Assembly: GCA_046593925.1 (NCBI GenBank)
Contig: JBKJQN010000063.1
Span: forward strand, 1-19,854
DNA: 19,854 nt
Direction: 5' to 3'
Source of the DNA: JAYVYM01 sp046593925
Lineage (GTDB): Bacteria; Actinomycetota; Actinomycetes; Mycobacteriales; SCTD01
Part shown: piece by piece, positions 1 through 7,084 of the stretch
Position numbering within the stretch: the first letter of the stretch is position 1
Layout of the letters: the number at the start of each line of letters is the position of its first letter
Notes under the pieces: generated by a model
Told to the model about the DNA's origin: nothing
The model's database searches: none
What the model saw: the letters and a program-made list of their open reading frames with translations, nothing else
Made by a program: the position numbers and the translations under genes

Positions 1-118
1 CTCGGCGTCCGGGTCGTCGGAGCCCTCGACGTACGCCCGCAGGAAGCCCGGGAACGTCACGACCTTGCCGGGCTTCCTGCGGGCGTACGTCGAGGGCTCC
101 GACGACCCGGACGCCGAG
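1..118. repeat. Near-perfect inverted repeat (fold-back) at the window edge
   Basis: Bases 1-59 are the reverse complement of bases 60-118 about an axis at 59.5. The first 51 bases of each arm pair without a mismatch; the only mismatches are 52/67, 55/64 and 59/60. The right arm is topA coding sequence. The reverse complement of the left arm encodes the same stretch, reading VTFPGFLRAYVEG where the right arm reads VTTLPGFLRAYVEG. From memory of actinobacterial TopA proteins, the left-arm version (TFPGF) is closer to the family. A long palindrome without a spacer inside a housekeeping gene is best explained as an assembly or library fold-back at a contig end, with one or two base errors. A real hairpin is possible but unlikely. 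Confidence 0.9.
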
Positions 119-1495
119 CTCGAGACCGCCGAGCGGCGCCTGCCGAAGGTGGCGCCCGGTGACGCGCTGACGGTCGACACCCTCGACGCCTCGGGACACA
201 CCACCAGCCCGCCGGCCCGCTTCACTGAGGCCTCGCTGGTCAAGCGCCTCGAGGAGCTCGGCATCGGCCGGCCGAGCACCTTCGCGAGCATCATCACCAC
301 CGTCCAGGACCGTGGCTACGTGTGGAAGAAGGGCAGCGCGCTGGTCCCGACCTGGCTGGCGTTCGCTGTCGTCGGGCTGCTCGAGCGGCACTTCGGCCGC
401 CTCGTCGACTACGACTTCACCGCCTCGCTCGAGGAGGACCTCGACGTCATCGCCGGCGGCGACGGAAACGGGGTCGATTGGCTGACTCGGTTCTACTTCG
501 GCTCCGACACCGGCAAGGCGGGCGGCGTCGCCAGTCAGGGTGGGCTCAAGAAGCTGGTCGGCGGCAACCTCGACGAGATCGACGCGCGGGATGTCAACTC
601 CATCGTCATCGGTCGCACCGACGACGGCGTGGAGGTGGTCGTCCGGGTCGGGCGGTACGGGCCGTACGTGCAGCTCGGTCGCGAGGAGGGGGCCGCGCGC
701 GCGTCGCTGCCCGAGGACCTCGCGCCCGATGAGCTCACCGTCGCCCGTGCCGTCGAGCTGGCGCACGCCCCCAGCGGCGACCGGGTGGTCGGCCCCGACC
801 CGACGACCGGCTACGACGTCGTCGCGAAGGCCGGCCGCTACGGCCCGTACGTCAGCCTGGTGATGCCGGAGGGCGATAACAAGAAGTCCGCTGACAAGCC
901 GCCGACGGCCTCGCTGTTCGCCTCGATGGACCTCGAGAGCCTGACGTTGGAGCAGGCCCTGCTGTTGCTGACGCTGCCGAGGGTGCTCGGTGCCGATGCC
1001 GGCGAGGAGATCACCGCGCAGAACGGCCGCTACGGCCCGTACGTCAGCAAGGGCAAGGAGTCCCGCAGCCTGGAGAGCGAGGAGGCGCTGTTCACCGTCT
1101 CGCTGGCGCAGGCCATGCACCTGCTGGCGCAGCCCAAGCAGTACGGCCGGCGCGCCGCCGCCCCCAAGCCGCCGCTTGCGACCCTCGGCAAGGACCCGGT
1201 GTCCGGCGTCGAGATGGTCGTCAAGGAGGGCCGCTTCGGGCCGTACGTCACCGACGGCGAGACCAACGCGAGCCTGCGCAAGGGTGACACGCCCGGTGGG
1301 CTCGACGACGAACGTGCGTCCGAGCTGCTCGCCGAGCGCCGGGCCCGCGGCCCGGCTGTCAAGAAGGCCGCCCCGCGCAAGACCGTTGCCAAGAAGGCCG
1401 CCCCGAGGAAAGCCGCCGCCAAGAAGGTTGCTGCCCCGAAGGCCGGCCCGAAGAAAGCTGCTGCGAAGACGGCTGCACCGAAGCCGGCCGACTGA
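65..1495 (+). CDS. topA: DNA topoisomerase I, C-terminal part (5' truncated)
   Basis: Type IA topoisomerase that relaxes negatively supercoiled DNA. Only the C-terminal 476 residues are in the window; the Toprim domain and the active-site Tyr lie upstream. Position 65 is a TTG picked only because the window begins here. The frame is open to position 2, but bases 1-59 are a fold-back. Visible landmarks are the conserved block SLVKRLEELGIGRPSTF (about residues 57-73), followed by four C-terminal topoisomerase repeats with GR(Y/F)GPYV cores at residues 196, 257, 321 and 389. A Lys/Ala/Pro-rich tail of about 40 residues follows (KKAAPRK-type repeats), known in actinobacterial TopA to aid DNA binding and processivity. 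The fused MFS/tmk gene starts 20 nt after the stop. Identification is secure; the 5' boundary is not. Confidence 0.95.
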   Translation: MPGFLRAYVEGSDDPDAELETAERRLPKVAPGDALTVDTLDASGHTTSPPARFTEASLVKRLEELGIGRPSTFASIITTVQDRGYVWKKGSALVPTWLAFAVVGLLERHFGRLVDYDFTASLEEDLDVIAGGDGNGVDWLTRFYFGSDTGKAGGVASQGGLKKLVGGNLDEIDARDVNSIVIGRTDDGVEVVVRVGRYGPYVQLGREEGAARASLPEDLAPDELTVARAVELAHAPSGDRVVGPDPTTGYDVVAKAGRYGPYVSLVMPEGDNKKSADKPPTASLFASMDLESLTLEQALLLLTLPRVLGADAGEEITAQNGRYGPYVSKGKESRSLESEEALFTVSLAQAMHLLAQPKQYGRRAAAPKPPLATLGKDPVSGVEMVVKEGRFGPYVTDGETNASLRKGDTPGGLDDERASELLAERRARGPAVKKAAPRKTVAKKAAPRKAAAKKVAAPKAGPKKAAAKTAAPKPAD

Positions 1496-1503
1496 CCCGC
1501 CCG

Positions 1504-1509
1504 TACGCT
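1504..1509 (+). promoter_or_regulatory. Candidate -10 box (TACGCT) of a leaderless tmk promoter
   Basis: TACGCT fits the actinobacterial TANNNT -10 consensus and is followed by exactly 6 nt and then the GTG start at 1516. This spacing would place the transcript start at or next to the start codon. No Shine-Dalgarno sequence is seen in the 20-nt topA-tmk gap. I see no clear -35, so this rests on the -10 box and its geometry only. Confidence 0.4.
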
Positions 1510-1515
1510 CCTGGC

Positions 1516-3504
1516 GTGGCAACCGGGGTGTGGTGGCCCGGATCGCTGCGGCACCGCGGCTTCCGGCGGCTGTACCTCGCCCTGGTGCTGTCGAGCTTCG
1601 GTGACTGGCTGGGCTTTCTCGCCACGACGGCCTTCGCCACCCAGCTGGTCCAAGGGTTCGGGGCGCAGAGCTACGCCGTCGGCGGTGTGCTGGCCTTCCG
1701 GCTGCTGCCCGCCGTGCTGCTGGGACCGATCGCGGGGGTGCTGGCCGACCGGTTCGACCGGCGCGGCCTGATGGTCGTCACCGACCTGATGCGTTTCGCG
1801 CTCTTCGTCTCCATCCCGATCGTGCACACCCTGCTGTGGCTGCTGGTCGCGACGCTGCTCGTCGAGACGCTGAGCCTGTTCTGGATCCCGGCCAAGGAGG
1901 CCTCGGTCCCCAACCTGGTGGGTGACGACCTCGAGTCAGCCAACCAGGTCTCGCTCGTCGCGACGTACGGCACGGCGCCGGTCGCCGCGCTCGTGTACGG
2001 CGTGCTGGGCCTGGTCGCCGGCAGCTCCGGGGTGTCCGCGGCCGACCTCGGCCTGTACCTGGATGCGGCGACGTTCCTGTTCGCCGCCCTGCAGGTCGCC
2101 CGGATCGTGGAGATCCCGCGTCGCTCGGACTGCCCGCCGGCCTCCTCCGCGCCATCGGTCGTCAGCAGCATCCGCGAGGGCCTGGACTTCGCCCGCAGCA
2201 GCCCGGTCGTCAAGGGCGTCCTGGTGGCCATGCTCGGGGCGCTGGCAGCAGCGGGCACCGTGGTGGCCAACGGCAAGCTGTTTGCCACCACCGTGCTCCG
2301 CGGCGGTGACGCGGCCTTCGCGCTGCTGTTCGGCACCGTCTTCGTCGGCATCGCCCTCGGCGTGGCGCTCGGCCCGCGGCTGCTCGGTGACCTGTCGCGC
2401 CGCCGGGCGCTCGGCCCGGTCATCACCTGCGCGGGCCTGTGCCTGGCCTTCATGGCCATCGTCCCGGTGCTCGCGCTCGTCGTGCTCGCCACCCTGCTGC
2501 TCGGGGCCTTCGCCGGTCTGGCGTACGTCCTGGGCTTGACCCTGCTCGGCCAGGAGGTCGACGACGAGGTACGCGGACGTACCTTCGGGCTGGTCAACGC
2601 CTTGATGCGGATCGACCTGCTGCTCGTGCTGGCGGTGACCCCGCCGCTCGCCGGGGCGATCGGCCAGCGCAGCATCCAGCTACCCGGCAACGGTCCCGGC
2701 GTGGTCTTCCTCAACGGGATCGCCGTGACGATGCTGGTCGGCGGGCTGCTCGCCATGCTCGTCGGGCTGGTTTCGTACCGAACCATGGACGACCGGCCCG
2801 GCGTACCGCTGCGCAGCGACCTGTGGGCGCTGGTGCACCGTGGTCGTGCCGCACCCGGATTGCCGGGGGTGTTCGTCGCCTTCGAGGGCGGTGAGGGCGG
2901 TGGGAAGTCCACCCAGGTCGAGGCCGCCGCGGCCTGGCTGCGCACCCGCGGCCGCGAGGTCGTCGTCACCCGCGAGCCCGGCTCGACGCCCGCCGGGGCG
3001 CGGCTGCGCGAGCTGCTGCTCGACCCGGGCAGCGAGCTGTCGCCGCGCGCCGAGGCCCTGCTGTATGCCGCCGACCGGGCGCAGCACGTCGACACCGTCA
3101 TCCGGCCCGCGCTCGAGCGCGGCGCGGTGGTCGTCACCGACCGCTACGTCGACTCCTCGGTGGCCTACCAGGGCGCCGGCCGCGCCCTCAAGGTCGATGA
3201 GGTCGCCAGGCTGTCGGCCTGGGGGACCGGCGGGATCAGGCCGGACCTGGTGGTGCTGCTCGATGTCGATCCGGCGACCGGGCTGGGACGCGCTGGCCGC
3301 CGGGGTGCGCCCGACCGGATGGAGGCCGAGTCCGTGGACTTCCACGCTCGCGTGCGGCAGGGTTTCCTCACCCTTGCCGCGGCTGCCCCCGACCGCTACC
3401 TCGTGGTGCCCGCCGACCAGAGCGTCGCCGAGGTGACCGCCGCGGTGCGGGTCCGGCTGGAGCGGCTGGTGCCCGCGATGGCGGTCGAGGCCGTACCGGC
3501 GTGA
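1516..3504 (+). CDS. tmk: Fused MFS-type membrane protein / thymidylate kinase (dTMP kinase)
   Basis: 662 residues in two parts. Residues ~1-440 are an MFS-like multi-helix membrane domain: hydrophobic segments throughout, and an MFS loop signature LADRFDRRGLM after the second helix. Residues ~450-655 are a complete thymidylate kinase, which phosphorylates dTMP to dTDP. Its P-loop FEGGEGGGKST starts at residue 456, followed by TREPGSTPAG and the DRY motif (542-544) with SSVAYQGAGR. The MFS substrate cannot be read from sequence. Such fusions are known in actinobacteria, so this is not novel in itself, but coupling a membrane carrier to a nucleotide kinase remains functionally unexplained. The GTG start lies 6 nt after a TACGCT box. 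The stop overlaps the holB start by 4 nt (GTGA), so tmk and holB are translationally coupled. Fusion and kinase assignment are very likely. Confidence 0.93.
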   Translation: MATGVWWPGSLRHRGFRRLYLALVLSSFGDWLGFLATTAFATQLVQGFGAQSYAVGGVLAFRLLPAVLLGPIAGVLADRFDRRGLMVVTDLMRFALFVSIPIVHTLLWLLVATLLVETLSLFWIPAKEASVPNLVGDDLESANQVSLVATYGTAPVAALVYGVLGLVAGSSGVSAADLGLYLDAATFLFAALQVARIVEIPRRSDCPPASSAPSVVSSIREGLDFARSSPVVKGVLVAMLGALAAAGTVVANGKLFATTVLRGGDAAFALLFGTVFVGIALGVALGPRLLGDLSRRRALGPVITCAGLCLAFMAIVPVLALVVLATLLLGAFAGLAYVLGLTLLGQEVDDEVRGRTFGLVNALMRIDLLLVLAVTPPLAGAIGQRSIQLPGNGPGVVFLNGIAVTMLVGGLLAMLVGLVSYRTMDDRPGVPLRSDLWALVHRGRAAPGLPGVFVAFEGGEGGGKSTQVEAAAAWLRTRGREVVVTREPGSTPAGARLRELLLDPGSELSPRAEALLYAADRAQHVDTVIRPALERGAVVVTDRYVDSSVAYQGAGRALKVDEVARLSAWGTGGIRPDLVVLLDVDPATGLGRAGRRGAPDRMEAESVDFHARVRQGFLTLAAAAPDRYLVVPADQSVAEVTAAVRVRLERLVPAMAVEAVPA

Positions 3505-4691
3505 CCCCGTTCGAGGAGCTCGTCGGCCAGCCGGCCGTCGTCGGCCAGCTCGAGTCGGCTGCCCGCGACGCCCGTGCGGGCAGCCGGCACGTGGGCTCCG
3601 GGCGGGGCGCCATGACCCACGCGTGGCTGTTCACCGGGCCGCCGGGCTCGGGGCGATCGACAGCGGCGCGGGCCTTCGCCGCGGCCCTCCAGTGCTCGTC
3701 GCCGCTACCGGGCGGCGGCCCGTGCGGCCACTGTGCCGACTGCCACCAGGTGCTGGTCGGCACGCACCCCGACGTCGCGCTGATCGTCCCGGAGGGCCTG
3801 TCGCTCGGCGTGGCCGAAGCGCGCGAGATCATCGTGCGGTCATCGCGGGCGCCGACCCGCGGCCGCTGGCAGGTGACCCTCATCGAGGACGCCGACCGGC
3901 TCACCGACGAGGGCGCCAACGCGGTCCTGAAGGCGCTCGAGGAGCCCCCGCCGCACAGCGTCCTTCTACTGTGCGCCCCGAGTACCGAGGACCTGCTGGC
4001 GACGATCCGTTCGCGCTGCCGGCTCGCTGCCCTGCGTACGCCACCCGCCGGCGCTGTCGCGCAGGTGCTCATGGACCGGGACGGTGTCGACCCGGCGATG
4101 GCGGCGTTCGCCGCCCGGGCTGCGCAGGGGCACGTCGGGCGGGCCAAGCGGCTCGCCACCGACGAGCAGGCCCGCAGCGAGCGCCGCGACGCGCTGATGC
4201 TGCCCCGCTCGCTCGGTACGGTCGCCGCGGCCCTGACCGCCGCCCGCGACCTGGTCGAGTCGGCGAAGGACGAGGCCGGCCGCCGGACGGCCCCGCGCGA
4301 CGCGGCCGAGAAGGCCTCGCTGGAGAATGCGTACGGGGTCGGTGCGACCGGCCGGGGCGTCACCGGCGGCCGGGGCACCGCGGGCGCGGTGAAGGAGCTG
4401 GAGAAGCGGCAGAAGAGCCGCGGGACGCGGACCAGCCGGGACGCCCTGGACCGGGCACTGGTCGACCTCGCGGCCTTCTACCGCGACGTGCTGGTCCTGC
4501 AGCTCGGCAGTGGCAGCGAGCCGGTGCACGGTGACCTCGGCGAGCAGGCCGCGACGATCGCGCGGGCCACCAGCCCCGAGTCGACGCTGTGCCGGATCGA
4601 CGCCGTGCTGGGCTGCCGCACCGCGGTGGAGGCCAACGTCGCGCCGCTGCTCGCCGTCGAGGCGTTGGCGCTGGCGCTGCGTACGGCCTGA
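3501..4691 (+). CDS. holB: DNA polymerase III subunit delta' (clamp-loader AAA+ protein)
   Basis: 396 residues, matching the ~400 of actinobacterial delta'. It acts in the clamp-loader complex with tau/gamma and delta to load the beta sliding clamp. The Walker-A-like loop is GPPGSGRST (residues 46-54), with Arg at 52 where an active ATPase has Lys. This fits delta', which does not hydrolyse ATP. Cysteines 65, 75, 78 and 81 form the C-x9-C-x2-C-x2-C zinc module of gamma/delta' proteins. The block IEDADRLTDEGANAVLKALE and the SRCR segment (TIRSRCR) follow as expected. The C-terminal half is the helical collar domain with a charged linker around residues 250-300. GTG start overlaps the tmk stop (GTGA); tRNA-Thr follows 42 nt after the stop. 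Confidence 0.93.
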   Translation: MTPFEELVGQPAVVGQLESAARDARAGSRHVGSGRGAMTHAWLFTGPPGSGRSTAARAFAAALQCSSPLPGGGPCGHCADCHQVLVGTHPDVALIVPEGLSLGVAEAREIIVRSSRAPTRGRWQVTLIEDADRLTDEGANAVLKALEEPPPHSVLLLCAPSTEDLLATIRSRCRLAALRTPPAGAVAQVLMDRDGVDPAMAAFAARAAQGHVGRAKRLATDEQARSERRDALMLPRSLGTVAAALTAARDLVESAKDEAGRRTAPRDAAEKASLENAYGVGATGRGVTGGRGTAGAVKELEKRQKSRGTRTSRDALDRALVDLAAFYRDVLVLQLGSGSEPVHGDLGEQAATIARATSPESTLCRIDAVLGCRTAVEANVAPLLAVEALALALRTA

Positions 4692-4713
4692 CGGGCGAGG
4701 GCAGCCGGTCCCC

Positions 4714-4719
4714 TATACT
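4714..4719 (+). promoter_or_regulatory. Candidate -10 box (TATACT) for tRNA-Thr
   Basis: TATACT is an AT-rich island in very GC-rich DNA, 14 nt before the tRNA 5' end and close to the -10 consensus TATAAT. A possible weak -35 (CTGACG, 4688-4693) is 20 nt upstream, which is longer than ideal. The placement fits a dedicated tRNA promoter. Confidence 0.55.
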
Positions 4720-4733
4720 TGCCAAGGCAGCCC

Positions 4734-4809
4734 GCCGCCTTAGCTCAGTCGGTAGAGCACCTCACTCGTAATGAGGTTGTCCGGAGTTCGATTCTCCGAG
4801 GCGGCTCCA
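4734..4809 (+). tRNA. tRNA-Thr, anticodon CGT
   Basis: A full cloverleaf can be folded. The acceptor arm GCCGCCT (4734-4740) pairs with AGGCGGC (4799-4805). The D-arm has the TAGCTCAGTCGGTAGAGCA pattern. The anticodon stem CCTCA/TGAGG encloses the loop CTCGTAA with anticodon CGT, which reads the codon ACG (Thr). The T-arm CGGAG/CTCCG encloses TTCGATT. The discriminator T is at 4806 and CCA is encoded at 4807-4809. No intron. A tRNA 3' end is a common integration site, and the DNA just downstream is gene-poor. Confidence 0.97.
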
Positions 4810-5446
4810 CGCTATATAGATTCTGACCTGCGGTGGTGGCCTCGGTCCGGCTGTGCCATGCCTAGGCCGAGTGGGGTCCTCGCGAGGAAGTTGTGAGAAC
4901 TTACCTGCGAGCCGTCGCGCCTGGTTGCAGGGCAATCACTGCGTGTCGTCGGGCAAAGAGTTGACCCCCCTTCCGGATGTTGACCTGACGGGCCGTTCCA
5001 GTTTGCTGTCGTCGGTGACCATCCCACCCCCTTCCCGATTCGAGGAGCTATCTCCTCCTTATGGCGGGCCGGGGAAGGACCGGACGTGAGGGCTCTGTCT
5101 GGTGTTGCTACTCACCGCGACGGTGGCGGCGCCCGACGCGGCGGCGGTGGCAAGCCGACGCGCCAGTGACCGCGCCCCCGTTGAACGCACCGCCGATCGC
5201 CTGGTCGAGGCGAAGCGTTGTCGTCACGTCCCTGGGCTGTGCTGGGTACAGCCGATCGTGCATGCGCTCTCATCGCGTGATAGGCTGATCACTCTCCGTG
5301 TCCGATCTGTTCGGGCCATTGACGCCGTATGTACCGATACAGCACCTTGATCGGTGCGGGCAGGGACGCCTGCCTGGGGGACAGCGAAAGGGATTCGAAA
5401 TGCGTTCACGCGCCTGGCTTTGATGTGACGCGGCCTTCGCCGCCTC

Positions 5447-5490
5447 GAGGGCCGTCGGCGCTTCCCGCAATGGAAGCGCCGGCGGCCCTC
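5447..5490 (-). terminator. Strong 19-bp hairpin, likely (possibly bidirectional) terminator
   Basis: Arms 5447-5465 and 5472-5490 (GAGGGCCGTCGGCGCTTCC and its partner) pair over 19 bp with a single G-T wobble around a 6-nt loop (CGCAAT). It lies 3 nt downstream of the stop of the minus-strand ORF ending at 5494, as expected for a transcription terminator. No T-tract follows on either strand, which is common in high-GC actinobacteria. A second small hairpin with loop CTTC (5430-5443) is adjacent. Confidence 0.6.
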
Positions 5491-5493
5491 GGT

Positions 5494-5745
5494 TCAGTTC
5501 TGACCGTGCCGGCAGGACAGACGAAGGTGAAACCAGCCCCGTTCCGGTCCTGGCGAAAACCGGGGTGTCCACACCTCACCCTTCGGAGCCACCACGAACC
5601 GCCCGTCCGGCTCGCTCGTCCGCAACGTCGCCGTCGGCCACTGTCCCCGGGTGACGCTCGCGGTCCTGGATAGCGCTGGCCACGCATTGCCCCACGAGCA
5701 GCCAGAGCTGCTGGCCGGGCTGCTCGAGGAGTGGCTTGCTCGCAC
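5494..5745 (-). pseudogene. Minus-strand ORF tail of unknown function
   Basis: The last ~45 residues of this frame (from about 5635 down to the stop at 5494, ending WFHLRLSCRHGQN) have a balanced, protein-like composition. They run straight into a strong hairpin 3 nt after the stop, which suggests a real 3' gene end. The upstream half (Ser/Ala-rich) lies antisense to an alpha/beta-hydrolase-like remnant on the plus strand, so the 5' part of the gene is probably missing or replaced near 5640. I do not recognise the family. It could also be a chance ORF. Confidence 0.3.
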
Positions 5746-5764
5746 ACGGAAAGGTGCTCGGGGA
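5642..5764 (+). pseudogene. Alpha/beta hydrolase C-terminal remnant
   Basis: In the frame through 5651 the translation contains VTLAVLDSAGHALPHEQPEL followed by LAGLLEEWLART. This is the typical end of an alpha/beta-hydrolase fold protein: a strand, the catalytic His in AGHALPHEQP, then the last helix. Nothing upstream in this frame resembles the nucleophile elbow or the rest of the fold, and a stop occurs at 5528. I therefore see only the last ~40 residues. By chance no stop separates it from the small ORF at 5879, so an automated caller may report a single ORF from GTG 5651 to 6106. Confidence 0.5.
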
Positions 5765-5834
5765 CATGGCGCCTCGAGCGCCCGGTCGAAGCCCGTGCAG
5801 GACCAGCAGGCGGTGCCCGGCGGCCGCGCCGCTC

Positions 5835-5840
5835 TACGCT
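5835..5840 (+). promoter_or_regulatory. Candidate -10 box (TACGCT) for the small-ORF/PAP2 operon
   Basis: TACGCT has the same sequence as the box in front of tmk and lies 38 nt before the GTG at 5879, which has its own Shine-Dalgarno sequence. It would give a short 5' leader. No clear -35 is seen. Confidence 0.35.
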
Positions 5841-5878
5841 CACCCCACCAAGGGCCTACCGGGAGGACGGAGAACTAC

Positions 5879-6106
5879 GTGCCGCAGCGGACCGTCCCTC
5901 TGCTCGAGGACGACATGGACGGTGACAACGCTGCCGCGACGATCGTGTACGACACCCACGACGTCGGCCCGACCGAGAACAACGCCGCACGCATGCGTGA
6001 TGTGCTGACGCCCCCTGTCGTGGCTGCCCGACGTGGTGGCCGCCCGGCTAGCACCGTGCAGGAGCCTCGCCGCCCGGAGCGGGCCGACAGCGCCGGCGTG
6101 CGATGA
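5879..6106 (+). CDS. Small hypothetical protein, translationally coupled to PAP2 gene
   Basis: 75 residues from GTG 5879. I chose this start because GGAG (5869-5872) lies 6 nt upstream and a TACGCT -10-like box is further up; the longer frame from 5651 runs through a gene remnant. The first half is acidic (LLEDDMDGDN, then YDTHDVGPTENN), the second half basic and Pro/Arg-rich. No signal peptide, membrane segment or known motif. Its TGA overlaps the ATG of the PAP2-family gene (ATGA), which argues for a real coupled gene. I do not recognise a family. A chance ORF or remnant cannot be excluded. Confidence 0.45.
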   Translation: MPQRTVPLLEDDMDGDNAAATIVYDTHDVGPTENNAARMRDVLTPPVVAARRGGRPASTVQEPRRPERADSAGVR

Positions 6107-6936
6107 CGACCGGCTTCGTTCGGACACCGGGAACGTCTTCCGGTAGTCGACCCGGGCCTGGGGCCGCCCCGCCCCGGGCAGCCGAGCCTCAGGGTCGGGC
6201 TCGGATCGTCCCCGATGTGGCCCGGCGGTCGGTCCCCGTCCTGATCCGGGAGCTGGCGCTGCTGCTGACCTTGCTGTGGATCTACACCGGCGCACGGATC
6301 GTCGCCGACGCCGACATCCCCGCCGCCTACCGCCACGCCGGCACCGTGCTGCACCTCGAGCACCGGCTGCACCTGCCCCCCGAACAGCACCTGCAGCGCG
6401 CCTTGCTGGCCTGGGAGCCCCTGGCGAGGCTGGCGGATACCTACTACGCCAGTGCGCACCTGCTCGTCACGGGCCTGGGGCTGCTCTGGCTGCTGCTGCG
6501 GCGCCCGGACTGCTACCGGTGGGCCCGCCGGGCCATCATCGGCGCGAGCAGCGCCGCTCTGGTTGTCTACGTCCTGCTCCCGGTCGCCCCGCCAAGGCTG
6601 ATCCCCAAGCGCGGTTTCGTCGACACCGCTCGGCTGCTCGGGCAGTCGGTCTACAGCACCGGTGGTCCGACCTCGTTGACCGACCAGTTTGCGGCGATGC
6701 CCAGCTTGCACGTCGGCTGGTCAGTCCTGATCGCCACAGTGTGCATCGGCGCCGGCACAACGAGATGGCGCTGGATGTGGCTGGTCCACCCCCTGGTCAC
6801 GGTGCCGGTCGTGGTGGCCACCGGGAACCACTACTGGCTGGACGTGCTCGCGGGTGCGGCGCTGGCCGTTACCGCGACCCTGGCCACCCGCCGCCGACCG
6901 CGAGGACCCTCCCCGGTCGCGGTGCTGGCCCCGTAA
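6103..6936 (+). CDS. PAP2_3-type membrane phosphatase / phosphotransferase
   Basis: 277 residues. After a disordered N-terminal stretch of about 40 residues come roughly six membrane segments. Conserved features match the PAP2_3 (Aur1/inositol-phosphotransferase-like) branch of the PAP2 superfamily: TYYASAH, a VAPPRL motif, then AMPSLHVGWS with His203, and GNHYWLDVLAG with His243 and Asp247. In this superfamily the two His residues and the Asp act in phosphoryl transfer on lipid substrates at the membrane. The exact substrate (phosphatidate, prenyl or polyprenol diphosphate, or phosphoinositide) cannot be inferred. The ATG start overlaps the stop of the small upstream ORF. A later start (GTG at 6217) near the first helix is possible. 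Confidence 0.85.
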   Translation: MTTGFVRTPGTSSGSRPGPGAAPPRAAEPQGRARIVPDVARRSVPVLIRELALLLTLLWIYTGARIVADADIPAAYRHAGTVLHLEHRLHLPPEQHLQRALLAWEPLARLADTYYASAHLLVTGLGLLWLLLRRPDCYRWARRAIIGASSAALVVYVLLPVAPPRLIPKRGFVDTARLLGQSVYSTGGPTSLTDQFAAMPSLHVGWSVLIATVCIGAGTTRWRWMWLVHPLVTVPVVVATGNHYWLDVLAGAALAVTATLATRRRPRGPSPVAVLAP

Positions 6937-7084
6937 GGGGCGACCCGCCCACCGTGGCCCCCCTGCGCTGCGTCGCTTCCCCTGCGAAAGGTCACCGCCG
7001 CGGCCTCCACAGGTGCACTACCGAAGGGGAGGTCCCGGTCGCCTGGCTTACCTGGGCATGATCGAGCCCCCGGCACCGGCCCCT

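Larger units (their letters stand above)
4810..5834. other. Gene-poor, probably scarred region downstream of tRNA-Thr
   Basis: About 1 kb without a convincing intact gene. ORFs here are short, overlap on both strands and lack family motifs, and GC appears lower and patchier than in the flanking genes. Contents noted: two TTGACC copies (4961-4966, 4980-4985); a small inverted repeat GAGGAG-CTAT-CTCCTC (5042-5057); GTGAT-6nt-ATCAC (5276-5291); a strong 19-bp hairpin (5447-5490); the end of a minus-strand ORF (5494); and an alpha/beta-hydrolase tail remnant (about 5642-5764). I found no second copy of the tRNA 3' end that would mark an att site. Confidence 0.6.

Noticed and set aside
4955..5060. 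Possible insertion-sequence end (two TTGACC copies 19 nt apart, plus the GAGGAG-CTAT-CTCCTC inverted repeat)
   Set aside because: No transposase fragment I can recognise and no matching second end or target duplication in the window; the repeats are too short to call.
4853..5089. Plus-strand ORF of 78 codons after tRNA-Thr
   Set aside because: No Shine-Dalgarno sequence, no recognisable motif, composition unlike neighbouring genes; overlaps equally weak ORFs on the other strand.
5400..5490. Seven-codon leader peptide (ATG 5400 to TGA) followed by the strong hairpin, resembling an attenuator
   Set aside because: No run of a regulatory amino acid, no alternative stem that competes with the hairpin, and no structural gene starts soon after on the plus strand.
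5988..5999. Perfect 12-bp palindrome CACGCATGCGTG
   Set aside because: Lies inside the small ORF before the PAP2 gene, has no second copy that I can see, and is short enough to be chance.
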